From contig JADLSH010000395.1 of the NCBI GenBank assembly GCA_016169945.1, positions 4,616,001 to 4,680,000 of the forward strand: 64,000 bases of DNA, read 5' to 3'. The notes beneath the pieces were generated by a model. It worked only from the letters and a program-made list of their open reading frames with translations, was not told the origin of the DNA and searched no databases. Each line of letters starts with the position of its first letter. Positions within the stretch are counted from its first letter, which is position 1. This DNA is from Trachythela sp. YZ-2020. Lineage: Eukaryota > Cnidaria > Anthozoa > Malacalcyonacea > Clavulariidae. The position numbers were made by a program, and so were the translations under genes. Of this stretch, positions 46,410 to 59,287 are shown piece after piece.

Positions 46410-48556
46410 AAGTTGAAACTTTGACGCGATATTATGATTTATGAACGGCTACTTATTTAAATAGTTATAAAAAGTATAAATTAAACAGCATCAGTAAAGG
46501 TTTCATTATATATGTATAGAGCACATTTTCCTTGATTAGATCGATTATGTATAGATAATTGCAACGATAAATTCATGTATTTGTAACGAGATCACTAATG
46601 AATAAAGAGATATATTTCTCGTGCAGCATTAAATTATATTTTGTTTCTCGGCTATGATTATTTGCCAAGTTGGAGAATACAATGAACCAGTTTTATGCAT
46701 CGACATAGAATCCCAACTTCAAGCAAGTTAAACAATAAAAAAAAGCCTGAATGGCAATTACTGGAATATTCTCAACTATATATAGTTACTATGTGAAAAA
46801 TTTGCATGGATGATGCATGAAAATTGGCAATTAATGTTTGCTATTATAACAGCTTACACCTGAAATAACTATAGTTGTTTTTTCATGCGAAATTCCAATT
46901 ATCTATACATTCGAGTTTTGTAAGTTCGATTTGCCGTTAAACACATTAAACCATGAATTCTTATTTTCTCCATGTATGGTCATACTCGTGCATGTGCATC
47001 TTATCCCAAATTTAAGGAAGGCAATCGATCCTTCATTAATTTTCAAGAATTTTAAATTATATATATGTAATCAATAGTTGTAGAAACTAATTTAGGCCAT
47101 CAAAAAGGATTCTAAATTGAAAAAAATCACATATCTTATTTATTAAGATAGGAAATCTCTGGTTAAGAAAGCATAAACAGTTTGTGATGCACCACGCGCG
47201 TTTAATATAAAATTCTACATTGCAAATTACTAAGGGAAAAGATGCATGGTGTATTGGTGTAGCTAGTAAAGGAATACTGCATCAGTTACCTTACCGCATC
47301 AGTTACAGTTTTGATTGCATTTAAAACTACATAGTATCAATCATTTAGCTTATTCTGAACACTTATAGTGTTCCTCGGTAAAGCGATGCTTGCGTTAATT
47401 ACATCAACCTTTCCCTGACACATTGCCTTGTTAGGTACAGTACGTGGCGGGCGTTTGAATTTCCTCCGCAAATCCAATCGAATTTGAAAATAATCGCCTG
47501 AAGATTGTCTCGAAAAAGACGTGAATCTCAGAGTAGCTATAAGGAGTTGAATATTCCCATATATATATATATAATTGTGTGTAATAATACTAGACGTGGT
47601 GGTAATATAAACGCTAGTTAATAATCTTGTAAGTTTGTAAGCTTGGTGTGGGGGGAGGGGGTGGAGCCTGCTAATAGTTATGGAGGCATGTAACACGCTT
47701 TACTTTTTCAGGGCATTTCCGCATCATTTATAGACACATCCGGACAGGAGCGTAACTTGGGTCTAAGCATTAGGAGTGTGAGTTCGTTTCGCCGACGAAG
47801 GATCGTCGTGAAGAGGTATAAGCAGGGGTGGGCGTGATATCTGGTTATAGTCATTCCTAGTTGACAAGTCATATTTTCACGTAAATTTTGGAATCCGGAA
47901 TATTTTTAAGTTGACAAGGATTTTGTTGGACATATCGCCTTAATTCAATACGGAATAACAAGCCAGGGGGAAGATTTGACCTTGGCAAAAGGGCCTCGCA
48001 TTACTAGGGGGTCCGGGGGCATGCTCCCCCGAGAAAATGTTGATATTTGAAGCCCAGAAATGCCATTTCCTGCATTCTGAGCTGCGGATTTACTATCAAA
48101 CATTCCCCCCGTAAACATACCTATTTTAGAGAAAAAGAAACATTGTTTTGTTAATACTTATAACACCGAGTTTTAATTATCCAAAACACACAAATAGTTA
48201 GAAAAACTCATCTTGGTTCATGTTGTAACAGCAGCACAACAGTAATTAAGATTGTAAATAATTTGTTCACTGAATCATATTTAAAAAGCCGCATTTTAAA
48301 TATGCATCATTTGACCACATTTTTTACGACATTTACAATTAAGGATTTTCTCCTTTAACGTATCGTTCTTTTATGGTGATATTCTTAGTTTGCCGACAAC
48401 ACGCCCCCATTGGCGACGGCCCTGGAAATGGCGTATTAAAGGGGCCGGCCAAAATCAAACTTGTCTATTGGGGCCCCATATGTAGCCTGCTCAGCAGACC
48501 CCACCCGAAAATTTAAAGTGGAAAACGAAATTTCGGGCTGCGAGCAGGCTACCCCA
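46410..48556. other. Intergenic DNA, no gene seen
   Basis: AT-rich with (TA)n runs. A G/C-rich MITE-like patch around 47960-48420 contains GCATGCTCCCCCGAGAAAAT, also present in a variant at 45227-45250. No coding sequence I can support. Confidence 0.5.
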
Positions 48557-50160
48557 TATGACGCTAGCGTGAATAATAATAATCATAATAATAATAATAA
48601 TACAAAAAATTTTATAGCGCCGTTTCCGTAAGCCCAATGGCGCTTTACAATTTAAATAATGTCAAAGGTAAAAATTCAAGTGTTCTAAAAATCATAAAAA
48701 GTTTAAGGAAAGTAGATAAGAAACTAAACTAAATTGTAGGCCTGATTAAAAAGATGAGTTTTTATATTCGTCTTGAAACTGGTTACAGATTCACAACGAC
48801 GAATATCCTCGGGCAATGAATTCCACAACCTGAGTGCAACATATTGAAAAGAACGTTCTCCATAGCGGACTAATCTTGCAGGCGGAGTTCTTAAGAGCAG
48901 ACGTGTAGATGATCGTAGCCTAATTCTCTAGTGGGCTTATAGATCTCTAGCATGTCTCTAATATATCCAGGTGTCAAGCCATGTAAAGCTTTATAGGTTA
49001 GGAGTAGTAGTTTAAATATAATTCGTTGCCTGACAGGTAACCAATGTAGGTTTTTGAGCACTTTAGTTATATGGTCGTATTTCTTAGAGCGTGTTATGAG
49101 TCGTGCAGCAGAGTCTGAACATTTTGAAGACGATCAAGTAAGAATTCCGAGATGCCATATAATAGCGAGTTGCAGTTATCAAGTTTAGTGGTGATGAAAG
49201 CATGAACTAGGGTTTCGGTATCGGATGTCGATAAACAGTTTCTGATTTTAGCTATGTTTCGTAGATGATAGTAACATACTTTACATATGTTTGTAACGTG
49301 CTGGTCCAAAGACATATGCTGATCAAAAATAGCTCCAATGTTATTAGCTGAGTAAGCTGGTTTTATTTGGTCACTAGCAACTTGAATAAAGTCAATTAGT
49401 GGACACTGTTGGCGGGGTGTGCAAAAAACAAGGAACTCTGTCTTGTCACAATTTAGTTTTAACATATTGTGTGCTAGCCACGATCTTACCTCGGTAATGC
49501 AGGCTTCGATGCGCGTCATACAGGTTTGTTTATCTGGTTCCGTCGGTTTAAAGTATAAGTAGAGTTGGGTGTCATCAGCATACAGATGGTATTGGAGGCC
49601 ATGTCTTCGAATGATGTCTCCTATTGGTGCAGTATATAATAGGTATAAAATAGGGCCAAGCACAGATCCTTGAGGTATTCCACATTGTAGCGGTTTGTTG
49701 TTAGATTTAACATTATCGATAATCACAAACTGCTTTCGGTCATGAAGATAGGATTCAAACCATTTCTGCAGAGCTTGACCTTTTATCCCAAAACGATTTG
49801 AAAGTCTTGCAATAAGCAACTTGTGATCCACAGTATCAAATGCAGCAGATATATCAAGCAACAACAGTGCTACACAGTTCTTCTTATCTATTTGGATGAG
49901 TATGTCATTCTGTACTTTGAGAAGTGCTGTTTCGGTACTGTGGAGCTTCTTGTAGGCGGATTGAAATGGCCGTTCGTCCATATTGTTCAAAGTTAAGTGA
50001 ACCTCCAGCTGGCAAGCGACAGCCTTTTCAATTACTTTAGCAATGAACTTTAGATTTGAAATTGGCCTAAAATTCGGATATATCTCGGAATCGAGGGAAA
50101 CATTTTTCAAATTTGGCTTAATCATTGCTGTTTTCAACTGAGTGGGCATAGTGGCTAACG
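48557..50160 (-). mobile_element. CR1/L2-type LINE, 5'-truncated, frame-broken
   Basis: RT domain in the 351-codon frame 49094-50149: FRPISNLKFIAKVIEK, LLLLDISAAFDTVDHK (motif A), GIPQGSVLGPILY (motif B) and YADDTQLY (motif C, both Asp present). A 1-2 nt indel near 49115 moves the C-terminal part (SAARLITRSKKYDH, KNLHWLPVRQRI) to another frame. The element ends with AATGGCGCTTTACAAT-type 3' UTR sequence and an (ATT)n tail at 48565-48603. The 5' end and ORF1 are missing, so it is dead. Confidence 0.85.
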
Positions 50161-51540
50161 GAACTACATATGAATTCGTTCAATCATAGTTTTGTTAACT
50201 GCAGAGAGTGTAGGAAAAATTATTTTCTCTTCTAAAGTTTACATCAAAGCTTAATGCTAATTTTCAATTCCTTATATTTAAGTCTTAAGATGGCATTCTG
50301 ACTAATGAGCATTGTAATGATTGTATTTTCTTGTCTTAATATGATACATTTTATAAGTTATAGATAAAACATGAGCAGTCGATCTTTATCTGATATAGAA
50401 ACTCGAGCCGAAGGCGAGCGTTTGTATTTCAGATAAAGATCGGATGCGAATGTTTTATCGAACTTAAAAGACGACCCATCTTATGAGTTCATTGGCGAAG
50501 TAATTTTAAAAATAAACATTGTCTAAGCCGAGAAAATCAACAAACATTGATTAAACATTCATTTCTTTTGAATTTTCTTCATGAATTATTAATGAGTTTT
50601 TTTAAATCACTTAAAATGCTGGAAGTTAGGGTAATCAAACTTTCAGTCGGTAAATTATGCCACAGTCGGCACTCGGCAGATCTGAGCTTCCTTGGGAAGG
50701 CCCTTTCATTCGTTAAGACGCATCACCCGTCTGACAACATCCGTCTAGTTAATGCAAACATAAGACAAACTATCCAGACGAACTAGCTAGAATAGTACGA
50801 TCTATTCTAAATAACAATCCCATCTTGGTTTTGTTGCGAAAATCCGCTAACTATATATAGGGTAACAAAGCATCGTTTTTCCTGATAGATCGTCTAATGT
50901 GTGTTTATAGATTGGTTCCTCAAATGTTTGTTATAAATGGATCGTGATATGGACGTCACCTGGCTGGTAGCAGTTTCAAAAAGCCGTGTGTACGCGGGTA
51001 CCATCTGACAGTTGTGAGGAAGGTTTACTGGCATTGAGGAAGGTTTACTGGCATTGAGGAAGGTTGAAAGTGAAACACTGAATAAAATATTGCAAAGCAG
51101 TAAGTACTAGACTAGTCAGTCAGACTAGTAGTAATATAGGGGCCCCTTTTTTGAGGGGGAGCAAGGGGAGCATGAGGGTGAGCATAATTAAATATTCCAT
51201 CAGGATTAGCATATGAGGGTGAGCATCATCATTAACATAAAATGAGGCTGAGCATTCACTATGATTAGCATAATATGGGACAGAGCGAGTACATTAATTA
51301 TACAACTGTCGAATTTTGCTGAGTTCAGCATATTTTGTGTGCAGAAATTGGCTTTGTTGTCGTAGAATGATTTTCGATTTATAAACTCCATATTAGTAAT
51401 AAATATATTCTCGTATATAGTAAACTGTTATTGTCTTATGCGAAACAAACGGCTTTCTTAGACAACCAATATAGCGACGCTTAACCGAATAAGTTTAGAA
51501 TGTTAACTTTTTCATTCCTATTTCAGTAGATAAATAAATG
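50161..51540. other. Repeat-rich spacer
   Basis: An imperfect foldback at about 50375-50462 (ATCTTTATCTGATATAGAAA against TTCAGATAAAGAT) resembles one at 40150-40245. A 20-bp unit AGGAAGGTTTACTGGCATTG is repeated at 51019-51066. No gene seen. Confidence 0.5.
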
Positions 51541-51548
51541 TTCGCAAA

Positions 51549-51633
51549 GTGAAAGGACTCGAACCCTCTGTCTTTGGCGGTTTGGGACTTTTAAACCCCA
51601 ACGCCATACCATTCGGCCACCCTGGCAGTACAG
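51549..51633 (-). pseudogene. tRNA-like sequence (Leu/Ser-like), degenerate
   Basis: On the - strand a D-arm-like GGCCGAATGGTATGGC and a B-box-like GGGTTCGAGTCC are 50 nt apart, but the acceptor ends do not pair and the anticodon arm is irregular. It is either a tRNA pseudogene or a SINE head. Confidence 0.4.
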
Positions 51634-51697
51634 TTCTATTTACACGAAAACCATAGCAATGTTCAATATAAACGTGTAGTTTATTGTGTGATTCCGA

Positions 51698-51995
51698 AAT
51701 GGATAATATGGATATAATTAATGACGAGTTAAGACGAAATGAGATTGATATTGATAAGCAAACCCTATCGTTTCATATAAATACAGTTCTCACCCAGCAC
51801 GGATATTTATACCGTTCAATGATTGTTTGTAGTTTAGATTATGATCAACTCTACAAAGAAATAAATGTTACAAATTTTGGTCGCAAAGTGATAGTGAGAA
51901 ATCCATTCGTCAAAGTGTCCGAAGATCTGTTGAAACATTTCGAATTTTCAATATGCCAACTAACCATAAATGAAATAATAAACGATCAATTTTAA
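51698..51995 (+). CDS. Hypothetical 99-aa frame
   Basis: An open frame from ATG at 51699 (MDNMDIINDELRRNEIDIDK) to a stop at 51993. Composition is ordinary for a soluble protein. No homology recognised, no neighbouring exon found, and it ends against a hAT MITE. It could be a single exon of an unrecognised gene or chance. Confidence 0.25.
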
Positions 51996-52013
51996 TAACA
52001 CTCTCGCTCACTC

Positions 52014-52389
52014 CAGGGCCTTTTTTAACTAATGTACTGGAGGGGCCAAAGCCCCCCAGCTCCCATGTTGCCCCCCCCCAGTAAGCTATTTTGCCCCCCC
52101 CCCCAGTGAAGGTCCCTTTTGTCCAAAATATAAGCAAAAAAGGGGGAAAAAGTTTAGAGGAAAGTTATGGTATTCTCACAACAAAACCTGGCTCCGTTTA
52201 GATGGGATATATCAAAAATTGTCTCTGAAAATGCAGGAAATCAAGCCACAGAGACTCAAGAATACAAATATTTTCTGGGGAGGACCCCCAGACCCCCCTT
52301 CAGCTTCCCACACCTGTAATACACCACCTACTTGTTACGTCCCCTTTCGATTATGCCCCCCCACTAACGATTTCTTAAAAAAGGCCCTG
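52014..52389. mobile_element. hAT-type MITE, 376 bp
   Basis: Inverted ends CAGGGCCTTTTTTAA / TTAAAAAAGGCCCTG, flanked by the perfect 8-bp duplication GCTCACTC (52006-52013 and 52390-52397). Interior C/G-rich; no transposase. Confidence 0.85.
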
Positions 52390-52555
52390 GCTCACTCTGA
52401 TAGCTTTATATATCAGTTTGTGATCATAGGCGATCATAGGCATAGCCAGTTGGTTCATTTTGCTCTGACCTCAATCGCTTCGGTTTTATTGCTGCCCGAA
52501 GGAAGACGCTTGTAGTATCTTCGAATGGAAACAACCAGATACTTCACCTCGAGTG

Positions 52556-52779
52556 CAGGGGCGTAGGAACGTATTCAATATTGGGGGGGCCCAAGCTCAC
52601 GAGGCGCCACCATCGTTGGCGCCGAGCGAAAAAGTTTTAAAAATTGAAGCCCCCAGACCGCCGGAAACGGCCGTTTCAGAGTCTTATCTACCCCTTTTAG
52701 TAAGCTTGTTCAGGGAACTAAGCTGTTTCCATCATTTTCATGAAAACAGCTTAGTTCCCCCCCGCTTCCTACGCCACTG
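52556..52779. mobile_element. hAT-type MITE, 224 bp
   Basis: Ends CAGGGGCGTAGGAACG and CGCTTCCTACGCCACTG, flanked by the perfect 8-bp duplication CTCGAGTG (52548-52555 and 52780-52787). The interior contains an inverted AACTAAGCTGTTTCC / GAAAACAGCTTAGTT pair. Confidence 0.85.
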
Positions 52780-53129
52780 CTCGAGTGATTAGGCATCGTA
52801 CTCTTTAGCAACCTGCGGACTACAATATCGGTACAAGATTGATCGAAGAAACTGCAGGAGAGACATTTAATAGTACTAAACCACATCAGTGATGAATAGG
52901 CGCACGAGCAATACCTCGTTTTTAAAAACACTAATGCTTACGAACTTGACATAATGACATTTGTTAATGAATCTATTTTAAATAAATGTTCAATATAAAC
53001 GACGTGTAGTTGATCTTAGAGTTCATAGTTTTCATACAAACATTGTATATAAACATAAACATTTAGCGTTTGCTGTGCGTTGTTATGTGTTGTTCGGTGA
53101 AAGCAATTAGGTCTAATTTACACAGTACA

Positions 53130-53203
53130 TTTTGTACCAATCTCGTATCCAGAGCCATTGAAGTTACTTTTATATGGCTCTGGGTACGAGATTGATTTTG
53201 TAC
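53130..53203. repeat. Foldback hairpin
   Basis: The arms GTACCAATCTCGTATCCAGA and TCTGGGTACGAGATTGATTT pair imperfectly around a ~20-nt loop. A related hairpin occurs at 59493-59544 (CCAACCTCGTACCCAG / CTGGGTACGAGGTTG). Confidence 0.6.
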
Positions 53204-53286
53204 TTTAAACTTGTTATAATTCAGTCCCGTGCGCGGGATTGACATCACATTTCTCTCATTGATTATCATCGTACGAGAAATGAATA

Positions 53287-53375
53287 GTCGGAATGGCCGA
53301 GTGGTTAAGGCGATGGATTATTACTTCCATTATGCAGTTGCATGCACATGCGCGGATTCGATTCCTGCTTCCGAC
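53287..53375 (+). pseudogene. tRNA-Ser-like sequence
   Basis: Acceptor arms GTCGGAA / TTCCGAC pair perfectly and the D-arm GGCCGAGTGGTTAAGGC is that of a tRNA-Ser. However, the anticodon loop is 8 nt, the T-stem has a mismatch and the B box has an extra base. Probably a tRNA pseudogene or the source of a SINE; a functional tRNA is less likely. Confidence 0.45.
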
Positions 53376-54255
53376 AAACCTTGCTTTGTATTTTGTACTT
53401 AGCGGTCTAGTTCCCTGTGTAACCCAAAACTCTAGTCATATAGTTAATTGTAAGAGGGGAAAATATATGCGTGAGTTTTTTAAGTGTTATCCAATTTGTA
53501 TTCCAGTGTTTATAGATATCTTATTGCGCGGGCATTAGAATTCAAAATTCTGGCATAAGCACAACTTGCGGGCATGAATCAACCCACACAATAATTTAAT
53601 TTTAAGACACATTTATTTCTTTAAGCTCTCTCTTTTTGTCTTTACAAGTTACGTGGTGGTGAGTCACTTCTTGGACAGTTCTTCTGTGTTGCTGTCGCAC
53701 TTTCGTGTCTTTGTTTTGGATTTTACTATTTTAGTAGAGGATTTTAGTATAGTTTCTTTTTGTGGTCTATTTTATTTCAATAGGGTGGACTTTACTTCAA
53801 TAGGGTAAACACATAACAGTAAGCATTGCTACTTACAAACTTGTGGCTCTAAATAAAAATTACCTAAAATTATGATACGATATGTATTATCTAGATCTAT
53901 TTACAAGTATATTTATAAAAGCATGGTGGTCTTTTGTACGTCTAAAAAGTCCTTTTAGACGTATTTGAAGTTATTCTAAAAGTAAGAATGTTTTTATATG
54001 GCCCGGTTTGACTCGATTTATGGTTAGGCATATGGTTGCCCAGTCACGTTGTTTCCCGAGATCAAGCGCGGCTTGGGAAAATTGCCTTGCTAAAAGTTCG
54101 GGAGCTAGCGTTACGAGAAAGAAGTAAATACACAGAATTGTATTTTGAAAAAAGTTCGATTTAGAACTTACAAGTAAATATAATCTACTTCTAATCTATA
54201 CTTAAACGTGCACATGCACAAGACAAGCACAAACAAACAACTATTAAGAGTCATT
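53376..54255. other. Spacer, nothing recognised
   Basis: AT-rich single-copy-looking sequence without a supported gene or repeat. Confidence 0.5.
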
Positions 54256-54674
54256 AATGACCCAAGCTGTTGATATAAAACCGTATTTATAAAAACACAA
54301 TTCAAACAAAACATATTTTGTGGGAGAAGGGGTTCTGGGGTGTGAAGACTCATATTATGACAAACATCATCCCTACTCACGTCACACCTTAAGCTGAACT
54401 GATTGACTGAACTGAATGCTCTGACCATAAAGCAGAGCCTTGCCAGGGGTAGCTATTCCCTGACGACCCTGAACCAAGAAACACTTGGACAGTCCTTAAC
54501 CTGACCATATGGACAGTCCTTAACCTGACCCAGAGTGCTAGACCCATACGGGCAGTCCTTAACCTGACCAAGGGGCGATAAACCCCTATATGGACAGTCC
54601 TTAATTATATGGTATATGTGTGACGTATATTGAGTCTATGGGCCTGAAGTTGACATTTTGGGAGACTTCAACCC
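54256..54674 (+). repeat. Direct repeat A, copy 1
   Basis: 419 bp, nearly identical to 55364-55796. It contains three copies of a GGACAGTCCTTAACCTGACC-type unit. The frames on its - strand are repetitive and not real genes. Confidence 0.8.
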
Positions 54675-55004
54675 GAACCACAAATTTATTAACCAAAATA
54701 ACAAAATAGTCTGCGACCGAAAACGTTAGTTTTTAACTATATACATACTAAAGTAAAGGCATTATCTAGCAGCAACATTGTTTGTGTCTCTTTCCAAAAT
54801 GTCCTTTCTCGAGTCCTTGATCCAGTATATGGTGTTGAAGACAGTTGATGATAGCTGCTTCCATTTTTATATAATAGCTATTATTTCCACTGATATATTA
54901 ACTACCAATATTATATCGATGAATTTGCAATTTTGAACATATTCAAGGTAACTCTAACTTAGAGCAAACGTCAGGCTGAATAGCCAAGGAGGTGGGTGGG
55001 TGGG

Positions 55005-55363
55005 AATTATTTCAATAACTTGAGTAAGCGAAGCGCTCAGTATAAATGATATGATCTTGTTAGCATCCTGCAAGTTATGCGCTTATTAACTTGTATTATA
55101 TTGCGCGTTATGATTGGTCAATTTGTTAGTAGGAAGCGTTAGCATGCAATATCATGGGGTTGCTCACGTGAAAGCATGCCCAATGATGAAAATGATCTTT
55201 GAACTATCTGTCAATAAGTAAAACTAAACAATGCATTCCTTGAGGCCAGGACGGAAGGAATCACCGCCTTTGAGACAGAAACTTATCTGATATCTTGCTT
55301 AACATACTAGCTTCAACGCGTTGTCTCATTAACTTAAATTTATATTGTCTATAAATTTGCTTT
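55005..55363 (+). repeat. Direct repeat B, copy 1
   Basis: 359 bp, nearly identical to 58108-58465. It starts AATTATTTCAATAACTTGAG and ends TATAAATTTGCTTT, directly joined to repeat A copy 2. It does not begin TG or end CA, so a standard LTR is not supported. Confidence 0.8.
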
Positions 55364-55796
55364 AATGACCCAAGCTGTTGATATAAAACCGTATTTATAA
55401 AAACACAATTCAAACAAAACATATTTTGTGGGAGAAGGGGTTCTGGGGTGTGAAGACTCATATTATGACAAACATCATCCCTACTCACGTCACACCTTAA
55501 GCTGAACTGATTGACTGAACTGAATGCTCTGACCATAAAGCAGAGCCTTGCCAGGGTAGCTATTCCCTGACGACCCTGAACCAAGAAACACTTGGACAGT
55601 CCTTAACCTGACCAAGGGAATGAAACCCCTATGGACAGTCCTTAACCTGACCCAGAGTGCTAGACCCATACGGGCAGTCCTTAACCTGACCAAGGGGCGA
55701 TAAACCCCTATATGGACAGTCCTTAATTATATGGTATATGTGTGACGTATATTGAGTCTATGGGCCTGAAGTTGACATTTTGGGAGACTTCAACCC
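55364..55796 (+). repeat. Direct repeat A, copy 2
   Basis: 433 bp copy of 54256-54674, abutting repeat B copy 1 without spacer. It has one extra GGACAGTCCTTAACCTGACC-type unit relative to copy 1. Confidence 0.8.
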
Positions 55797-57522
55797 CACA
55801 AATACACAGAATGTGTATTCCATAGACGAAAAGACCTTCTCCCCATTTTTAAAATGAAGAATTGTTATGTATTTAGCCTTATTGTTAGAGTGGCTGATTT
55901 GAGCATTACCATCACTCATATTACAGCTGGAATGTCAGGGAGGCCAGGAAAAACCTACGATACAGGAAACCTGGATGGGGCCAAGACAATTGACCAGCAG
56001 CTTCCCCACAAAGCTTCTATCTTACAAGTTCTCGATTGGAGTGTTGATAACACGACAAACAGAGCTGATTATATCAAGACATACGTCTTTTTATTTATTT
56101 GTTTATTTGAGCATTCTTTAAATATAGTATGATGTTGTATACATGCAGGCATTGACATTGGAAAGTAGCTTGAGCCTCGGCTTTAGATATTTGGTTTCAT
56201 GCAAACAAAGCAAATATAATGCGGATCATGCATAAAAAGTGCAAACAAATTTTGTAGGCATATAGATCATATGTGTATTCAAACTAGAACTCTTTCTATA
56301 TCTGAAACAATATATTATAGAAATGTATCCACATTCAAGCAACATCAGATCTTACAGAATGTGATTCAATCTTATGTTATAACCACAAACAACTTATTGT
56401 ATTGGCATGCTTTCAAAGGATGAACTATTGTTATCAATTACTTTAATCTTTATAATGACCGACTAAAATTGAATTGGCGTAGCACAATATATTGCCTGTA
56501 TACTTCATTTAATTTAAATATGTGCTATGTCCCTAACCAAATAAGGTAGAAATTAAATACAAATCAAATCAATGCCAATTTTCCACTGCAGGAAAAAATA
56601 AAAAATAAATAGATTAATTTATTAGAATATGTATAGTTAAAAACTTGGAGGCAATCAGTGAAACAGATCGAGACTTGCGCCAAACTCATTTCGTGAGGAA
56701 TGCAAGTTTTGGAGTGATATATAGTCGATGAATCACAATAATTATAGAAATATATATACTGCCAAACTATATCTATCTATAACTTGGAGCTTAAGATTAG
56801 CTCCGTTTCAGTAAAAACGAATAATATAGTAACAGAATTATATAGCTATCATTCACGAGTAGATATATGTAAACAGTTAGGCAAACCTCCCGACTATTTC
56901 TCAAATTAACGTAAGTGCATGTACAGTAAGTGTCGCGAATGCTGATAGAGCATAGCAAATCAAAGTATACTTTTGTCGGGGTATGTTTTAGTTATCGATA
57001 TATACTGATGTGTGGACTATGCCTATGGTATACATCTTACAAATAGATTGAAATTTGAACTAAGTAACTATAAACTTTATCATCATTATAATTCATGCAA
57101 CAAGATAGGTGCAGCCAATTTAGCGATCATGGTTGGATGAATGATATTCTTTTCTATATTTATGATTGTAGGGGTGAATATAGTGTGTGACAAAGCTGCC
57201 GAGCTTTTCCAGCCTCAAAACAATGATCGAACTTTGGACTCAAATACGTCAATCAAATATATTACCGGCTGCATGCGCATTAACAAAACGAGACATACTA
57301 AATGTATCGATAGACAGATACAGTCAACTCTCGTTATAGCGCACATGAATTTTTTATGTTGGTTTAAAACGAAATATAACGCAATCAATTGAATTCGCCT
57401 GTATACTTACAATACCCAAGCTAAGCGATGGCAAATCCCCCCTTAACTACACATTTTGTATCAATCAGTGGTATAATCCAATTCCTTGTTAATCCCAGTG
57501 TTCTATGATATCCACATCTGGT
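55797..57522. other. Spacer, no supported gene
   Basis: AT-rich. A short frame at 55854-56132 has a weak resemblance to the end of a tyrosine recombinase but is too short to call. Confidence 0.45.
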
Positions 57523-58107
57523 CGTAGCGTTTCTTTCTGTTATAATGCCGCCGCAGCCACTCCGTTGCGTAGGACCAACTTTATACGTATTTAAACTGAT
57601 ATATTTCTTTGTTCATTAGAGGAATAGATGCCCCGGCGGCGGCGGTACTTAATTGCTCCGCGTTGTCGTTGAGTTCTGTTTGACTAACTGCGTCGTCGCT
57701 CGCCATACACCCGTTGTTGCATATATACGGTAATATGTACCATCTGAAATCGCTGTCCAAAGCAGTTCGCGTGCATAATCAGTAGACTTTCATTCTTGAA
57801 AATTCGTTTCGTAACTTGAGTAAGTAGCGTTTCTTTCTATTCTAATGCCGACGCAGCTGTTCCGTTGCGTAGGACTAACTTATACGTATTTAAACTGATA
57901 TATTTCTTTGTTCATGAGAGGAATGGATGCCGGTACTTGCTTCGCGTTGCCGTTGAGTTCTGTTTGACTAACTGCGTCGTCGCTGTCCACACTGCCTGTT
58001 GTTGTATATACACGATAATATGTCCATCGTTAGATCGCGCACCGCCGCATCATACCATCGCCGTCCAAAGCAGTTCGCGTGCATAAACGGTAAACTTTCA
58101 TGTTGAA
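57523..58107 (+). repeat. Two-copy tandem duplication, about 300-bp unit
   Basis: 57523-57833 and 57834-58107 are diverged copies, both starting GTAGCGTTTCTTTCT and containing TACGTATTTAAACTGATATA. The second copy runs directly into repeat B copy 2. Confidence 0.7.
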
Positions 58108-58465
58108 AATTATTTCAATAACTTGAGTAAGCGAAGCGCTCAGTATAAATGATATGATCTTGTTAGCATCCTGCAAGTTATGCGCTAATTAACTTGTATT
58201 ATATTGCGCGTTATGATTGGTCAATTTGTTAGTAGGAAGCGTTAGCATGCAATATCCAGGGCTGCTCACGTGAAAGCATGCCCAATGATGAAAATGATCT
58301 TTGAACTATCTGTCAATAAGTAAAACTAAACAATGCATTCCTTGAGGCCAGGACGGAAGGAATCACCGCCTTTGAGACAGAAACTTATCTGATATCTTGC
58401 TTAACATACTAGCTTCAACGCGTTGTCTCATTAACTTAAATTTATATTGTCTATAAATTTGCTTT
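58108..58465 (+). repeat. Direct repeat B, copy 2
   Basis: 358 bp, matching 55005-55363. It is followed by an acidic - strand frame (58451-58740, with PKKKV and SESD-type runs) that has a frame change upstream. That frame could be the remains of a transposon or nuclear protein but is not identifiable. Confidence 0.75.
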
Positions 58466-59184
58466 GTCACTATTTTCGTGTGCATTAGGATAACGCTGGT
58501 CTCTGAAGTCTTTTAAAAAGAAATTTTCTCTTATCAATAGCAACTCTAACGCTTCTTCTGGGTCAAAGTTATCATCGTATATGCCCATGGTCCATGGATC
58601 GCTTTCATATTCACCATCTACTTCGCTGTGAGTATTATCTAAACTGTCACTCTCTGACGTAGCATCAGTTTCCACTTCATTGTCAGTATTATCTGAATTA
58701 TCAAAATCGCTTTCTGACGTACCATCTTCAGACTCTATATATATATGTACTTTCTTTTTCGGTCCATCTCTACACTGTGATCTGAGTCAGATTCTGCTGA
58801 TGAGTTGTGATCTCGCTGAGTATAGTATTCCTTTCGCGTCTTCTTATGTTAAACAACGATCAAGCGATAGCTACAGCTCCTACTTTCATCGCAGCTAACC
58901 AGTTAATGTTCTATTTCATGAACATAACATTTCATAAATTATGCTTACACATAATTCATGACCCGAACGAACAGGCCCGATTTGGCATTATCAGGCCCGA
59001 TTTGACTCGATTAGGCCCCGCTTGGTCGGGCATACTTCGTGTGGGCAAGCCCAAACCCGAACCGAGATTTTGTGGCCCTGTCTGCTCTTTTGGCCCGACA
59101 GATCTTTCTTCTATCCTTGCCACCTCCCTCACTTAATTTTACAAAGTACAAGACCCTTTCTCTAACTATAACCCTAACCCTCTC

Positions 59185-59287
59185 TCTAACCCTAATTTTA
59201 ATACTAACGCTAAGTCTAGTTCTAGTTAATGATCACAGCCCTTTTTGGTAGAGCTAGACTTAGCGTTAGTATTAAAGTTAGGGTTAT
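59185..59287. repeat. Long perfect-arm hairpin with AACCCTAA-like ends
   Basis: The arms TTAATACTAACGCTAAGTCT and AGACTTAGCGTTAGTATTAA are exact reverse complements, extended outward by ACCCTAA / TTAGGGT, around a ~30-nt loop. A short run of CTAACCCTAACCCT precedes it. The rest of 58470-60219 has no supported gene. Confidence 0.7.

Noticed and set aside
55854..56132. Possible tyrosine-recombinase tail
   Set aside because: Resemblance is limited to a few residues around LDWSVDN; no catalytic Arg-His-Arg-Tyr set.
55005..58465. LTR retrotransposon bounded by repeat B
   Set aside because: Repeats lack TG...CA ends, no target duplication was seen and no gag/pol lies between.
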